Assembly: GCA_037951165.1 (NCBI GenBank)
Contig: JBBDHG010000106.1
Coordinates: forward strand, 1,017,001-1,081,000
Direction of reading: 5' to 3'
DNA length: 64,000 nt
DNA from: Lophius americanus
Taxonomy: Eukaryota > Chordata > Actinopteri > Lophiiformes > Lophiidae
Shown: piece after piece, positions 50,370 through 62,359 of the stretch
Numbering within the stretch: position 1 is the stretch's first letter
Layout of the letters: every line of letters starts with the position of its first letter
Notes under the pieces: model-generated
What the model was told of the DNA's origin: nothing
The model's database searches: none
Seen by the model: the letters and a program-made list of their open reading frames with translations, nothing else
Made by a program: the position numbers and the translations under genes

Positions 50370-50521
50370 GAGAACACGTTATACTGGTGCGATGCCCGCA
50401 CAGATAAGATCGAGAGGATCAACCTCGAGACCGGGGAGAGCCGGGACATTGTCCTGTCTGCAGCCAATGTGGACCTGTCCTCCGTGGCTGTGTTTGGACC
50501 TTACATCTACTGGTCCGACAG
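50370..50521 (+). CDS. lrp1b: lrp1b exon: propeller blade
   Basis: Encodes [20 protein letters not shown], then [16 protein letters not shown] and [28 protein letters not shown] is one of the best conserved segments of LRP1/LRP1B. The acceptor is GACTTTGCAG ending at 50369 (phase 0) and the donor is ACAG/GTAATC at 50522 (phase 2). There are no lesions. The last codon is completed by the first base of the next exon. Confidence 0.96.
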
Positions 50522-51060
50522 GTAATCTAGTTCCTCCTAAATGTTCACACATGAAATGAGCTGTAGAACCTGCAGTACCAGTCTAACAGGACCCCTACCT
50601 CACGTGAGGATTATCAGCACAGCAGAACCTCAGAGCGAGGGTCTGAGGTTCTGCTGGGTCACTGCCTGTATCCGTAAATACTCCAGCGAGATGTCAGCGT
50701 CACCGGTGAGAACAGAACCTCCCTCACCTCCTCTAAAATCAGACACACAGAAAGATGAAGCTCTGAGCTTCACGCAGCACTGCAGATCTCCAAACGCACC
50801 GGACCAGAACCTGAAGGAGTTGGACACCATAGTGCTTTACGCCTCATTACTGCCTGTGGACATTACGAACACACATGTACGCAGTTGCTAAGCAACCATC
50901 TCTGCACGTCCGCAAACTCTCTCATTGGTTGGTTTCTGTTAAGAAATAACAAAAAATATTACTGTTGGTTTCTGAACTTGTACTTTAATCCGGCTGGGCT
51001 GGAATATTCTCTGACCCTGTACTCTCATTTATGGTGTGTGACAAATGTTCAGATATATAT
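50522..51060. other. Intron sequence, nothing recognised
   Basis: No exon or repeat family identified before the CATA array. Confidence 0.5.
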
Positions 51061-51068
51061 ATTTGTGT

Positions 51069-51293
51069 GTACATACATACATACATACATACATACATAC
51101 ATACATACATACATACATACATACATACATACATACATACATACATACATACATACATACATACATACATACATACATACATACATACATACATACATAC
51201 ATACATACATACATACATACATACATACATACATACATACATACATACATACATACATACATACATACATACATACATACATACATACATACA

Positions 51294-51326
<33 letters not shown>

Positions 51327-51530
51327 GTGTGTATATGTATGTATATATTTATGTATATATGTATGTATGTATATATTTATGTATATATTTATGTATATAT
51401 GTATGTGTGTGTGTGTATATATGTATGTATATATTTATGTATATATGTATGTGTGTGTGTATATATTTATATATGTGTGTGTGTATATGTATGTATATAT
51501 TTATGTATATATGTATGTGTATATATATAT
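51069..51530. repeat. CATA array followed by a TATG-rich array
   Basis: A pure ACAT tetranucleotide run covers 51069-51322 (about 63 copies). It switches directly to ATGT/ATAT-rich sequence up to 51530. The second half is largely the reverse complement of the first, so the pair could fold into a hairpin. Confidence 0.95.
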
Positions 51531-51884
51531 TGTACTGTGTTTATTTATTGCAGCAATTCTTTGCTGCTTTCTAAGCCAATACATTTTTTACCTGTTAATA
51601 TTAGGTATAGAAGAATAATGATTCATAATAATAATAAATACAAATAAGAATAAAGACATCATTTCATGTAGTGTTTTTAGCTTTGAACCTGTCTGTGATT
51701 GTGTGATGTCATTAACAGTCATGGGATGTTTTCTCTCCTGTACAATGAGCTTCACAATGAAAAAAACTGAAGCTTTATTCTTTGTTAATTCTGAACAACC
51801 TGCTTTACTGTTATTATCTCCTGATTGATCTGCTGCCTTCATCACCCTGTCCAGAGCAGCAAGTCTGAATATCCTGTCCCTCAG

Positions 51885-52009
51885 GGCTCAATCGTAGGGT
51901 TCACTCTGACGTGGCCTCAAGACTGACGCCAGTGAGGTCGTGACCCTGAGGACCGGTCTGGGTGACAATCTGAAGGATGTGGCCGTCTTTAACCGAGACA
52001 GAGAAAAAG
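51885..52009 (+). CDS. lrp1b: lrp1b exon with two in-frame stop codons
   Basis: In the phase left by the exon ending at 50521 the exon reads [24 protein letters not shown], then [19 protein letters not shown] and RDREKG. This aligns residue for residue with the family segment RAHANGSVRRGHKND, so the stops TAG (51895-51897) and TGA (51907-51909) sit at the Asn and first Arg positions. The TGA could be a CGA to TGA transition. The acceptor is CTGTCCCTCAG ending at 51884 and the donor is AAAG/GTTCTG at 52010, which is poor. A second, weaker acceptor at 51931-51932 (GCCAG/TGAG) keeps the frame and skips both stops and about 16 codons. Confidence 0.85.
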
Positions 52010-52130
52010 GTTCTGAACATCTTTTACATCTTACCGTTGACTGTTATGATGTTTCTGCTGCGCTGCACCAGTTATGAATCTCTTCTTTATTGTGTCGTTA
52101 CCAAGGATTCATAGCCAAACCGCTCAGAGC

Positions 52131-52544
52131 TGAGTCAGAGCAGTAACTGAACATGTGTCTGTTGTAGGTTCAAACCCCTGTGCCAGGAGTAATGGAGGCT
52201 GAGTCAGAGCAGTAACTGAACATGTGTCTGTTGTAGGTTCAAACCCCTGTGCCAGGAGTAATGGAGGCTGAGTCAGAGCAGTAACTGAACATGTGTCTGT
52301 TGTAGGTTCAAACCCCTGTGCCAGGAGTAATGGAGGCTGAGTCAGAGCAGTAACTGAACATGTGTCTGTTGTAGGTTCAAACCCCTGTGCCAGGAGTAAT
52401 GGAGGCTGAGTCAGAGCAGTAACTGAACATGTGTCTGTTGCAGGTTCAAACCCCTGTGCCAGGAGTAATGGAGGCTGAGTCAGAGCAGTAACTGAACATG
52501 TGTCTGTTGTAGGTTCAAACCCCTGTGCCAGGAGTAATGGAGGC
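52131..52544 (+). repeat. 69-bp tandem duplication of a 3' splice site and exon start (6 copies)
   Basis: Six copies begin at 52131, 52200, 52269, 52338, 52407 and 52476 with a near-perfect 69-bp unit. Each contains TGAGTCAGAGCAGTAACTGA, a CTGTTGTAG acceptor (CTGTTGCAG in the fifth copy) and the first 34 bases of the exon that starts at 52513. In the first five copies the exon sequence runs from NGG straight into TGA. Only the last copy continues into TGCCAGCAG, the true exon. Confidence 0.97.
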
Positions 52545-52884
52545 TGCCAGCAGCTCTGCTACCACCTAGGCAGCGGTCGGCGGACTTGTTCCTGCGCTCA
52601 CGGCCGATTGGCGGGCGACGGCTTTGCCTGTGAGCGTTATGAGGGTTATCTGCTGTACTCTGAGAGGAACATCCTGAAGAGCATCCACCTCTCGGATGAG
52701 AACGACCTCAACTCACCCGTCCAGCCGTTTGAGAATCCAGCTATGTTTAAGAACGCCGTAGCCTTAGCCTTTGACTACAGCCAAAAAACAGCTGGGACCA
52801 ACCGCATCTTCTTCAGCGACCTTCACTTTGGAAATATCCAGATGATCAATGATGACTGGACCGGAAGATCTGTCATCGCAGAAA
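52513..52884 (+). CDS. lrp1b: lrp1b exon: EGF-like module and start of the next propeller
   Basis: The longest exon seen. It reads [57 protein letters not shown], then [28 protein letters not shown]. It therefore covers an EGF-like module and the first blade of the fourth propeller in the window. The acceptor is CTGTTGTAG ending at 52512, phase 1; the donor is GAAA/GTAAGA at 52885, phase 1. The acceptor and first 34 exon bases also occur in five upstream tandem copies. Each of those reads into a TGA directly after NGG, so only the last copy opens the full frame. Confidence 0.96.
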
Positions 52885-54511
52885 GTAAGAGTCTTTATCA
52901 TTCCCTAAGTGTTTTCATTATTCCTGTGTTAAAATAGGCCAGCTGAGACCCTCACACCCCTCAGTTGTTGTTAGACCCACACTTTAATGACCCTGAGGTA
53001 TAACACTACTCCAGCACTGACCGGATCAGCCACAGAAAGACACCTGAGATACCACCAAACCCATGGGATCCATTAACGAGGATAATCAAAGAGAAAAGAA
53101 ACCCAGGCCACCAAACTGAGCCCAAACAGCAGCATGTGAAGATCTGTTCTGGAGGGGCCTGCTGGTCGAGATGTGGTTTAGGTGTGGACTCACACCTAAA
53201 CCACATCAGCCAAGATCTTCACCTCTGCTGCAGTCTGTTGGTCATTATGGGATGGTTTGAAGATCTGACTGTCACTGATGGGTTTGAGTTTGGTCCAATC
53301 TGCTATAAGAGTAATAGAAATGTTCCTGTTGTTTTTTTCATGGGAAGTGTGTCTTTGACTCTTCAAACATCAAACTCTTGACTCGTACTTCAGAGGTTTA
53401 ACTGCTATCCAGTGGTATTTTACCACTGGTGTGTGGGGATGGGCGTTCTGCCTCAGGAGCAAACAGAGCGACTCCAGCAGACCCTCTGGCTGCTCCTGCT
53501 GGTGTGGTGACGTGTTACTCTCATTACTTCCTCAAAATCGTATTCCAGTTTTAATCCTTTGGAACGAGTTTGTTAAAATTCACAATATTTTTTCTCAACA
53601 TTTGTATTTGCCTCCAAATCTTGCTCCACTCCTCCACTGTTTTCTGATTACATCGCTTCTCTTTGAGGGATTTCAGCGTACTGTGTGTCACTGATTGAAG
53701 GATGGGACGTGTCCCTCTCTCCTCCTTCACTAAATCTATCACTCCTGTCCTAATGAGCAGGACTGGCACCAGAGCAGAGAAAGACTTGGTTCTGCTCAGG
53801 TAACCGTTCTGTGAAGGTTCTACTGGGACCAAGCTTACCTCACCTTTCCACCCCCTCTTGGCACAAGTTACTGATCCACTCCCGACAACCCCCACAGACC
53901 GTTTCTCCCCCCCACCCCCCTGCTGAAGAGCTCTCTGCTTCTCATTTCACCAGCTAGACATCAGCACACAGTATTAGAAGCATCTTTCAGGATATATGGA
54001 CAAATATATGGATATGATTTATATATGTATAAAATATATATAAATACAAAGAAAGTTTAAAGTGGTCAATGTACAGATACACAAGTGGTGCGCTTGAACT
54101 TGTTAGGGTGGACATAACAGTTTCAGAGTGTTTTGTTGAACAATCGGGACAGAGGACCTGTGGTAGTACTCAGTCTTACACTGGGGGTGTAGCAGTCTGC
54201 TGCTGAAGGAGCTGCTCAAAGCTCCCACAGTCCCATGCAGGGGGTGAGAGGTGTTCTATTAACCGATATTAACCTTTTTTAAGCTATCTGACCACAAGAT
54301 ATTCAGCTGTCCTTCCTTAGACCGCCTTGGTAGGTTCTAACCACTGCACACCGGGAACACATAACAAGACCTGCAGTCCTGGAGATATTCCAACCCAGTC
54401 CTCTTCACTTCACAATCTGGTCCTCGTCAATATCTCTCAGATCCTCACTCTGGTCCATTTTTCCTGCTTCTGACATCAACTTCAGGAGAAAATGTTCACC
54501 TGCTGCCTAAT
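52885..54511. other. Intron sequence, nothing recognised
   Basis: A short inverted repeat (GTTTAGGTGTGGACTCACAC / CTAAACCACAT) lies at about 53170-53205. No exon was found. Confidence 0.5.
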
Positions 54512-57500
54512 ATATCCCACCCACTGACAGGTAACCATATAATATATCCCACCTCTGACAGGTAACCGTATAATATATACCATCTACCAACAGGTAACCA
54601 TATAATATATACCACCCACTGACAGGTAACCATATAATATATACCATCTACTAACAGGTAACCATATAATATATACCATCTACTAACAGGTAACCATATA
54701 ATATATACCAACTACTAACAGGTAACCATATAATATATACCATCTACTAACAGGTAACCATATAATATATACCATCTACTAACAGGTAACCATATAATAT
54801 ATACCATCTACTAACAGGTAACCATATAATATATACCATCTACTAACAGGTAACTGTATAATATATACCATCTACTAACAGGTAGCCGTGGTAACCAGAT
54901 CATATATCCCATCTACCAACAGGTAACCATATAATATATACCATCTACTAACAGGTAACCGTATAATATATACCATCTACCAACAGGTAACCATATAATA
55001 TATACCATCTACTAACAGGTAACCATATAATATATACCATCTACCAACAGGTAACCATATAATATATACCATCTACTAACAGGTAACCATATAATATATA
55101 CCATCTACTAACAGGTAACCATATAATATATACCATCTACTAACAGGTAACCATTTAATATATACCACCCACTGACAGGTAACCATTTAATATATACCAC
55201 CCACTGACAGGTAACCATATAATATATACCATCTACTAACAGGATACATATAATATATACCATCTACCAACAGGTAACCATATAATATATACCATCTACT
55301 AACAGGTAACCATATAATATATACCATCTACTAACAGGTAACCATATAATATATACCATCTACTAACAGGTAACCATATAATATATACCATCTACCAACA
55401 GGTAACCATATAATATATACCATCTACCAACAGGTAACTGTATAATATATACCATCTACTAACAGGTAACCATATAATATATACCAACTACTAACAGGTA
55501 ACCATATAATATATACCATCTACCAACAGGTAACCATATAATATATACCATCTACCAACAGGTAACCATATAATATATACCATCTACCAACAGGTAACTG
55601 TATAATATATACCATCTACTAACAGGTAACCATATAATATATACCAACTACTAACAGGTAACCATATAATATATACCATCTACTAACAGGTAACCATATA
55701 ATATATACCAACTACTAACAGGTAACCATATAATATATACCATCTACCAACAGGTAACCATATAATATATACCATCTACTAACAGGTAACCATTTAATAT
55801 ATACCACCCACTGACAGGTAACCATTTAATATATACCACCCACTGACAGGTAACCATATAATATATACCATCTACTAACAGGATACATATAATATATACC
55901 ATCTACCAACAGGTAACCATATAATATATACCATCTACTAACAGGTAACCATATAATATATACCATCTACTAACAGGTAACCATATAATATATACCATCT
56001 ACTAACAGGTAACCATATAATATATACCATCTACTAACAGGTAACCATATAATATATACCATCTACCAACAGGTAACTGTATAATATATACCATCTACTA
56101 ACAGGTAACCATATAATATATACCAACTACTAACAGGTAACCATATAATATATACCAACTACTAACAGGTAACCATATAATATATACCATCTACTAACAG
56201 GTAACCATATAATATATACCATCTACCAACAGGTAACCATATAATATATACCATCTACCAACAGGTACCCATATAATATATACCATCTACTAACAGGTAA
56301 CCATATAATATATACCATCTACCAACAGGTAACCATATAATATATACCATCTACCAACAGGTAACCATATAATATATCCCATTTACTGACAGGTAACCAT
56401 ATAATATATACCATCTACTGACAGGTAACCATATAATATATACCATCTACTGACAGGTAACCATATAATATATACCATCTACCAACAGGTAACCATATAA
56501 TATATACCATCTACTGACAGGTAACTGTATAATATATACCATCTACCAACAGGTAACCATATAATATATACCATCTACTAACAGGTAACCATATAATATA
56601 TACCATCTACTAACAGGTAACCATATAATATATACCATCTACTAACAGGTAACCATATAATATATACCATCTACTGACAGGTAACTGTATAATATATACC
56701 ATCTACTAACAGGTAACCATATAATATATACCATCTACTAACAGGTAACCATATAATATATACCATCTACCAACAGGTACCCATATAATATATACCATCT
56801 ACCAACAGGTAACCATATAATATATACGATCTACTAACAGGTAACCATATAATATATACCATCTACTGACAGGTAACCATATAATATATACCATCTACTA
56901 ACAGGTAACTGTATAATATATACCATCTACTAACAGGTAACCATATAATATATACCATCTACCAACAGGTAACCATATAATATATACCATCTACTGACAG
57001 GTAACCATATAATATATACCATCTACCAACAGGTAACCATATAATATATACCATCTACTAACAGGTAACCGTATAATATATACTATCTACCAACAGGTAA
57101 CCATATAATATATACCATCTACTAACAGGTAACCATATAATATATACCATCTACCAACAGGTAACCATATAATATATACCATCTACTGACAGGTAACCAT
57201 ATAATATATACCATCTACCAACAGGTAACCATATAATATATACCATCTACTGACAGGTAACCATATAATATATACCATCTACCAACAGGTAACCATATAA
57301 TATATACCATCTACTAACAGGATACATATAATATATACCATCTACTAACAGGTAGCCGTGGTAACCATATAATATATACCATCTACTAACAGGTAACCAT
57401 ATAATATATACCATCTACTAACAGGTAACCATATAATATATACCATCTACTAACAGGTAACTGTATAATATATACCATCTACCAACAGGTAACCATATAA

Positions 57501-58808
57501 TATATACCATCTACTAACAGGTAACCATATAATATATACCATCTACTAACAGGTAACCATATAATATATACCATCTACTAACAGGTAACCATATAATATA
57601 TACCATCTACTAACAGGTAACCATATAATATATACCATCTACTAACAGGTAACCATATAATATATACCATCTACTAACAGGTAGCCGTGGTAACCATATA
57701 ATATATACCATCTACTAACAGGTAACCATATAATATATACCATCTACTAACAGGTAACCATATAATATATACCATCTACTAACAGGTAACCATATAATAT
57801 ATACCATCTACTAACAGGTAACCATATAATATATACCATCTACTAACAGGTAACCATATAATATATACCATCTACTAACAGGTAACCATATAATATATAC
57901 CATCTACTAACAGGTAACCATATAATATATACCATCTACTAACAGGATACATATAATATATACCATCTACTAACAGGTAACCATATAATATATCCCATCT
58001 ACTAACAGGTAACTGTATAATATATACCATCTACTAACAGGTAACCGTATAATATATACCATCTACCAACAGGTAACCATATAATATATACCATCTACTA
58101 ACAGGTAACCATATAATATATACCATCTACTAACAGGTAACCATATAATATATACCATCTACTGACAGGTAACCATATAATATATACCATCTACTAACAG
58201 GTAACCATATAATATATACCATCTACTAACAGGTAACTGTATAATATATACCATCTACTAACAGGTAACCATATAATATATACCATCTACTGACAGGTAA
58301 CCATATAATATATCCCATGTACCAACAGGTAACCATATAATATATACCATCTACCAACAGGTAACCATATAATATATACCATCTACCAACAGGTAACCAT
58401 ATAATATATACCATCTACTAACAGGTAACCATATAATATATACCATCTACCAACAGGTAACCATATCATATATACCATCTACTAACAGGTAACCATATAA
58501 TATATACCATCTACCAACAGGTAACCATATAATATATACCATCTACTAACAGGTAACCATATAATATATACCATCTACCAACAGGTAACCATATAATATA
58601 TACCATCTACTAACAGGTAACCATATAATATATACCATCTACTGACAGGTAACCATATAATATATACCATCTACTAACAGGTAACCATATAATATATACC
58701 ATCTACTAACAGGTAACCATATAATATATACCATCTACCAACAGGTAACCATATCATATATACCATCTACCAACAGGTAACCATATAATATATACCATCT
58801 ACTAATTG
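54512..58808. repeat. 32-bp minisatellite array (about 4.3 kb, about 134 copies)
   Basis: Units are ACCATCTACTAACAGGTAAC plus CATATAATATAT, with CTACCAAC, CTACTGAC and GTAACTGT variants. Every unit contains TACTAACAG or a variant directly followed by GTAACC. A block with CATTTAATATATACCACCCA recurs about 639 bp apart (55150 and 55790), showing duplication of about 20 units. The longer GGTAGCCGTGGTAACC variant recurs at 54881, 57352 and 57681. Confidence 0.98.
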
Positions 58809-59796
58809 GTAATGTAGCGTTCCTAATGATTTGGAGCGGTCACAAGAGGTTGACACTCACACATCTATCTAAGTTCAGGAGGAGCCTTGAGGAACCAGCA
58901 GAAAGAGCAGTTGAAGGTGAAGAGTCTGGTTATTTATTGTCCTTATTTAAAACACCCTAAGTGAACATCTTTATACATAATTACTGATAATGAACACATA
59001 TTCGTAGAAACAAAAAATGACCTCTTTAAAAGAAACATAAAGTTCAGGCCGATTCGTAACTTAATAGTTAAGAGTTACAGGTTATTCCAAGGTAGGGACA
59101 AAGACTGATGGTCTTTATCCAGAATGGGAAGAACAGTAATCCACTGCTAACTGTGATGGAGCTAGTGTGTTGTGATTATCTTATCTGTTCTCCATCAGTT
59201 GTCCTCTGTAAAAGTTGAAGGCTTGTACAGTTTGGTTATTGGGCTCGGCTCGCCTTCACAAGAGGGTCGTTTTTCTGGATATCCCGGTTCAGCAGAAAAA
59301 CAATCTACACCAATAATGCAGTCAGTACGTCACAATAAAATACATGAAGTCTCATATTACTCATTACTCAAAGCATCTTAACCTTACCTTAATTACTGTT
59401 AGACGTTAAAGCTTCACAACTTTGAAACATACACTGGGATTAACAATACAATAACCATTAGTTATGAGTCAATTAGTGTTAAGCACTTAATTGCTTAGCT
59501 TTAGCATTTGCCTTTAATATTAACATATAACCAAAAGCACAAATTTGTCAAAACTTTCTACAGTTTCATTCCCGATTGGTTTTAGCTCAATCTGTTACAA
59601 ATTTCACATGCCACAATCACCGGGTTCATGTTCGTGTTCCAAGTCAAAAGCAGGAGAAAAGCAGGAAATACCACCTTCATCTATATAGGATGTGGTGTCT
59701 GCTTCAGCTGTATTGACCTCCTACTTTGTCAGCAGTGAGTGTTACAGCGTCACTCTATTGGAATGATGTTCGATTACTGTTAAATCACATATATAA
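58809..59796. other. Intron sequence, nothing recognised
   Basis: AT-rich sequence without exon or identified repeat family. Confidence 0.5.
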
Positions 59797-59843
59797 TAAT
59801 AATAATAATAATACATTTAATTTATAATGGCATTTGCGGGGCT
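59797..59843 (-). mobile_element. Short LINE 3' tail fragment, antisense
   Basis: The AAT repeat followed by ACATTTAATTTATAA is the same tail as at 48975. Only about 47 bp remain before the solo LTR. Confidence 0.5.
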
Positions 59844-59848
59844 CTATG

Positions 59849-60194
59849 TGTTAAGCAAACTTCTGTGGGGTTTTTCCCGGACCCAAATGCAGACGCATGG
59901 AATGTATGGCTGGTATCAAATATATTTATTTCTCTCCAAGACACGAGGAAATTACAGGAACAGAAATAACTGGAGGTAACTTTACCGTACACTGGGAGGG
60001 GTTGGAACACGTGACGACACAAGGACATCATGCAACGAACTGGCACAGGAGGGAAGGGAAGGACAGACTTTATACACAGATAACGAGACAATGAGACACA
60101 GCTGGAGGGGAACACAGGTGAGCATGATCACCAATCACAGACAGACACAGAGGGAGAAAGAGACCGAGGGAGAAAGGAACACAGAGGCGTGACA
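59849..60194 (-). mobile_element. Solo LTR with 5-bp target duplication
   Basis: The 346-bp segment begins TGTTAAGC and ends GTGACA on the plus strand, giving the TGT...ACA ends of an LTR. It is flanked by an identical CTATG on both sides (59844-59848 and 60195-60199). On the minus strand there is a TATA-like GTATAAAG at about 60068-60075 and an AATAAA at about 59925-59930, so its promoter points antisense to the gene. No internal region or second LTR is present. Whether it is Gypsy-type or another LTR group is not decided here. Confidence 0.8.
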
Positions 60195-60218
60195 CTATGT
60201 TTCACATGGGATACATCA

Positions 60219-60477
60219 ACCATATAATATGTCCCATCTACTAACAGGTAACCATGGTAACCAAATCATATATCCCACCTACTGAGAGGTAACCATGGTA
60301 ACCAGATCATATATCCCACCTACTGAGAGGTAACCATGGTAACCAGATCATATATCCCACCTACTGAGAGGTAACCATGGTAACCAGATCATATATCCCA
60401 CCTACTGAGAGGTAACCATGGTAACCAGATCATATATCCCACCTACTGAGAGGTAACCATGGTAACCAGATAATGTT
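60219..60477. repeat. 41-bp minisatellite related to the 32-bp array (about 6 copies)
   Basis: Units contain AACCAGATCATATATCCCAC and CTACTGAGAGGTAACCATGG plus T. They share the CTACTGA, GGTAACC and ATATATCCCA elements with the 32-bp array. The two arrays probably share an origin and were separated by later insertions. Confidence 0.95.
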
Positions 60478-62359
60478 ATGGCTGATTGTTGTACTTCCAC
60501 ATATGTTTTTAGGTCAGGGACCTCATGCCATCTGCAGGTACATTAGATAGAACTTTGAAGATCCAATCACCTGTCTTTTCTCCAAAGAGAGAGTTTTTGA
60601 CGTTGAGTGAAGCAGTTTGACCGTCAGGTCCTTCTGTCGTCCTTCTGATGATCAACCATCTTTAAGCAGATTCTTAAAGATGTCCTGTATACAAAAACCA
60701 GCGTTTCTTGTTCCTTCCTTCCTCTCATAGTTGAGTAAATGTGAAGATGTGGATCATCCATCTTTCATTAATCTCCTTCACCTTGATAACCTGTTCTCCA
60801 CGGTGGTTATTTTAAGGTGAGCTTCACCTGAATTACAAACCCAAAATGAATGTCAAATATCTCCATAACTATCAGAAGTATCTGCATCACCGCGGTGTCT
60901 CTGGACAGGTAAGAGCTAGAATATTTCACAGAAATGAATAAATAAAACAGGCTCTAGGGTCACAGAAACACCATGAAACTAAACAAAGAGTGATTTTCTC
61001 ACTAACTCTTTGATAACTACTTCATCACATCTGACCACAAAGTTCACGTTTTCTACACATGTGGATCAGCTGGAGAGACAATGGAGCCAGAATGTGGCAA
61101 AAATGGGATTTTGACTGCAGAAAGCACCTCTGTCCTCTAGATGGAGCTTCATGCAGACATTAAAACCTTTGGCTGTGACATAAACCTGGTATTTTATTAC
61201 ATCTAATGTCCTGTCTCCTGTGTAAACAAGAAGACATTGACCCGAGGCGTGTGTCGGCTGAATACTGAGATACCGCTCATTGAGTGTATGAGTGTTCTTG
61301 TCAGTGTTGTCTCACTGAATCAGGACAGACGGGAAAGTTTCTCTTATGAGAGATAATCTCTTGTTTCATGAAACAATAAACAAATAGATTAGAAGAGAAT
61401 GTACACATGAACAAACAAACACACAGAACCTAGTTCAAGCATGTAATCTCTCCAAAGCCCTGAATAATCTGATTACCTATCAGGCTGACACACAGTGGTA
61501 TCTGACAGCTGAGGGTCCAGACGGCTTTATTTAATTTAAACACATTTACTGTGTCACGGTATGAAAAAATATTTATTTTCTTGTTTCCAGGGAAAGTTAA
61601 TGCGTCCTTTATCTTTCTGTTCCAAATATTAGTATAGTTTTCAGTCAGTCGAGCAAATTACCTTAGAAGATATATTTATATTATCTGTTTACGTTTGGCC
61701 CCTCCCCCTCTTCTCCCAGAACATGATAGGATCTGTTTTCCAGTCAGAGACCCCCACAGAACACAGTAACACAGTAACTGCTGCAGCATGAAGATGAGCA
61801 GGTTCTCTGTGATCTCCATCTGTCTGGAGGTTCTCCTGCTGTCAGATAATGATACATGTGAATGATGTGTGTGTAATAGTTTCAGGGGGACTGTTGGAGA
61901 GGGGGCGTGTCTTCAGCCATGGACTCGTCCCGTTACTCAAACACTCACCATATTTTTAAAGGTTTTCTTTTTCACAGCAGTCGATTTATTTTTGCTTTTA
62001 TTGAGTTCAAACAGTTCTCCATCAGAGAGACCTGGTCCAGGTAGCATCGGGTCAGAACCTGATACTAGGGCGTCACGTCTGCTGCTATAAATAACTCCAT
62101 TGATTTTCCCTGATTCTGCTTTAACTGTTAGACTTTCACATTTCCAGAACGTGAGGCGGACGTCCTCTCAGTTTGCAGCCATGCTTGATCTAGTGACGTC
62201 ATTGGAGGGCTTCTTCACCTCACAGTTCCTCCACGCCAGAACGATTTGTCCACCTCCTGTCAATCTTTTTGACTTATTAGATTTACCTTAATCTGGTGGC
62301 GTTTCAAGAGCGTCCGCTCCTCCGATGTTCCTGAGTGTCTGCTGCTTTAGAACTGTGCT
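60478..62359. other. Intron sequence, nothing recognised
   Basis: About 1.9 kb without exon, RNA gene or identified repeat family. Confidence 0.5.

Noticed and set aside
54512..58808. CRISPR-like regular repeat spacing
   Set aside because: Units are contiguous without unique spacers and the context is a vertebrate intron.
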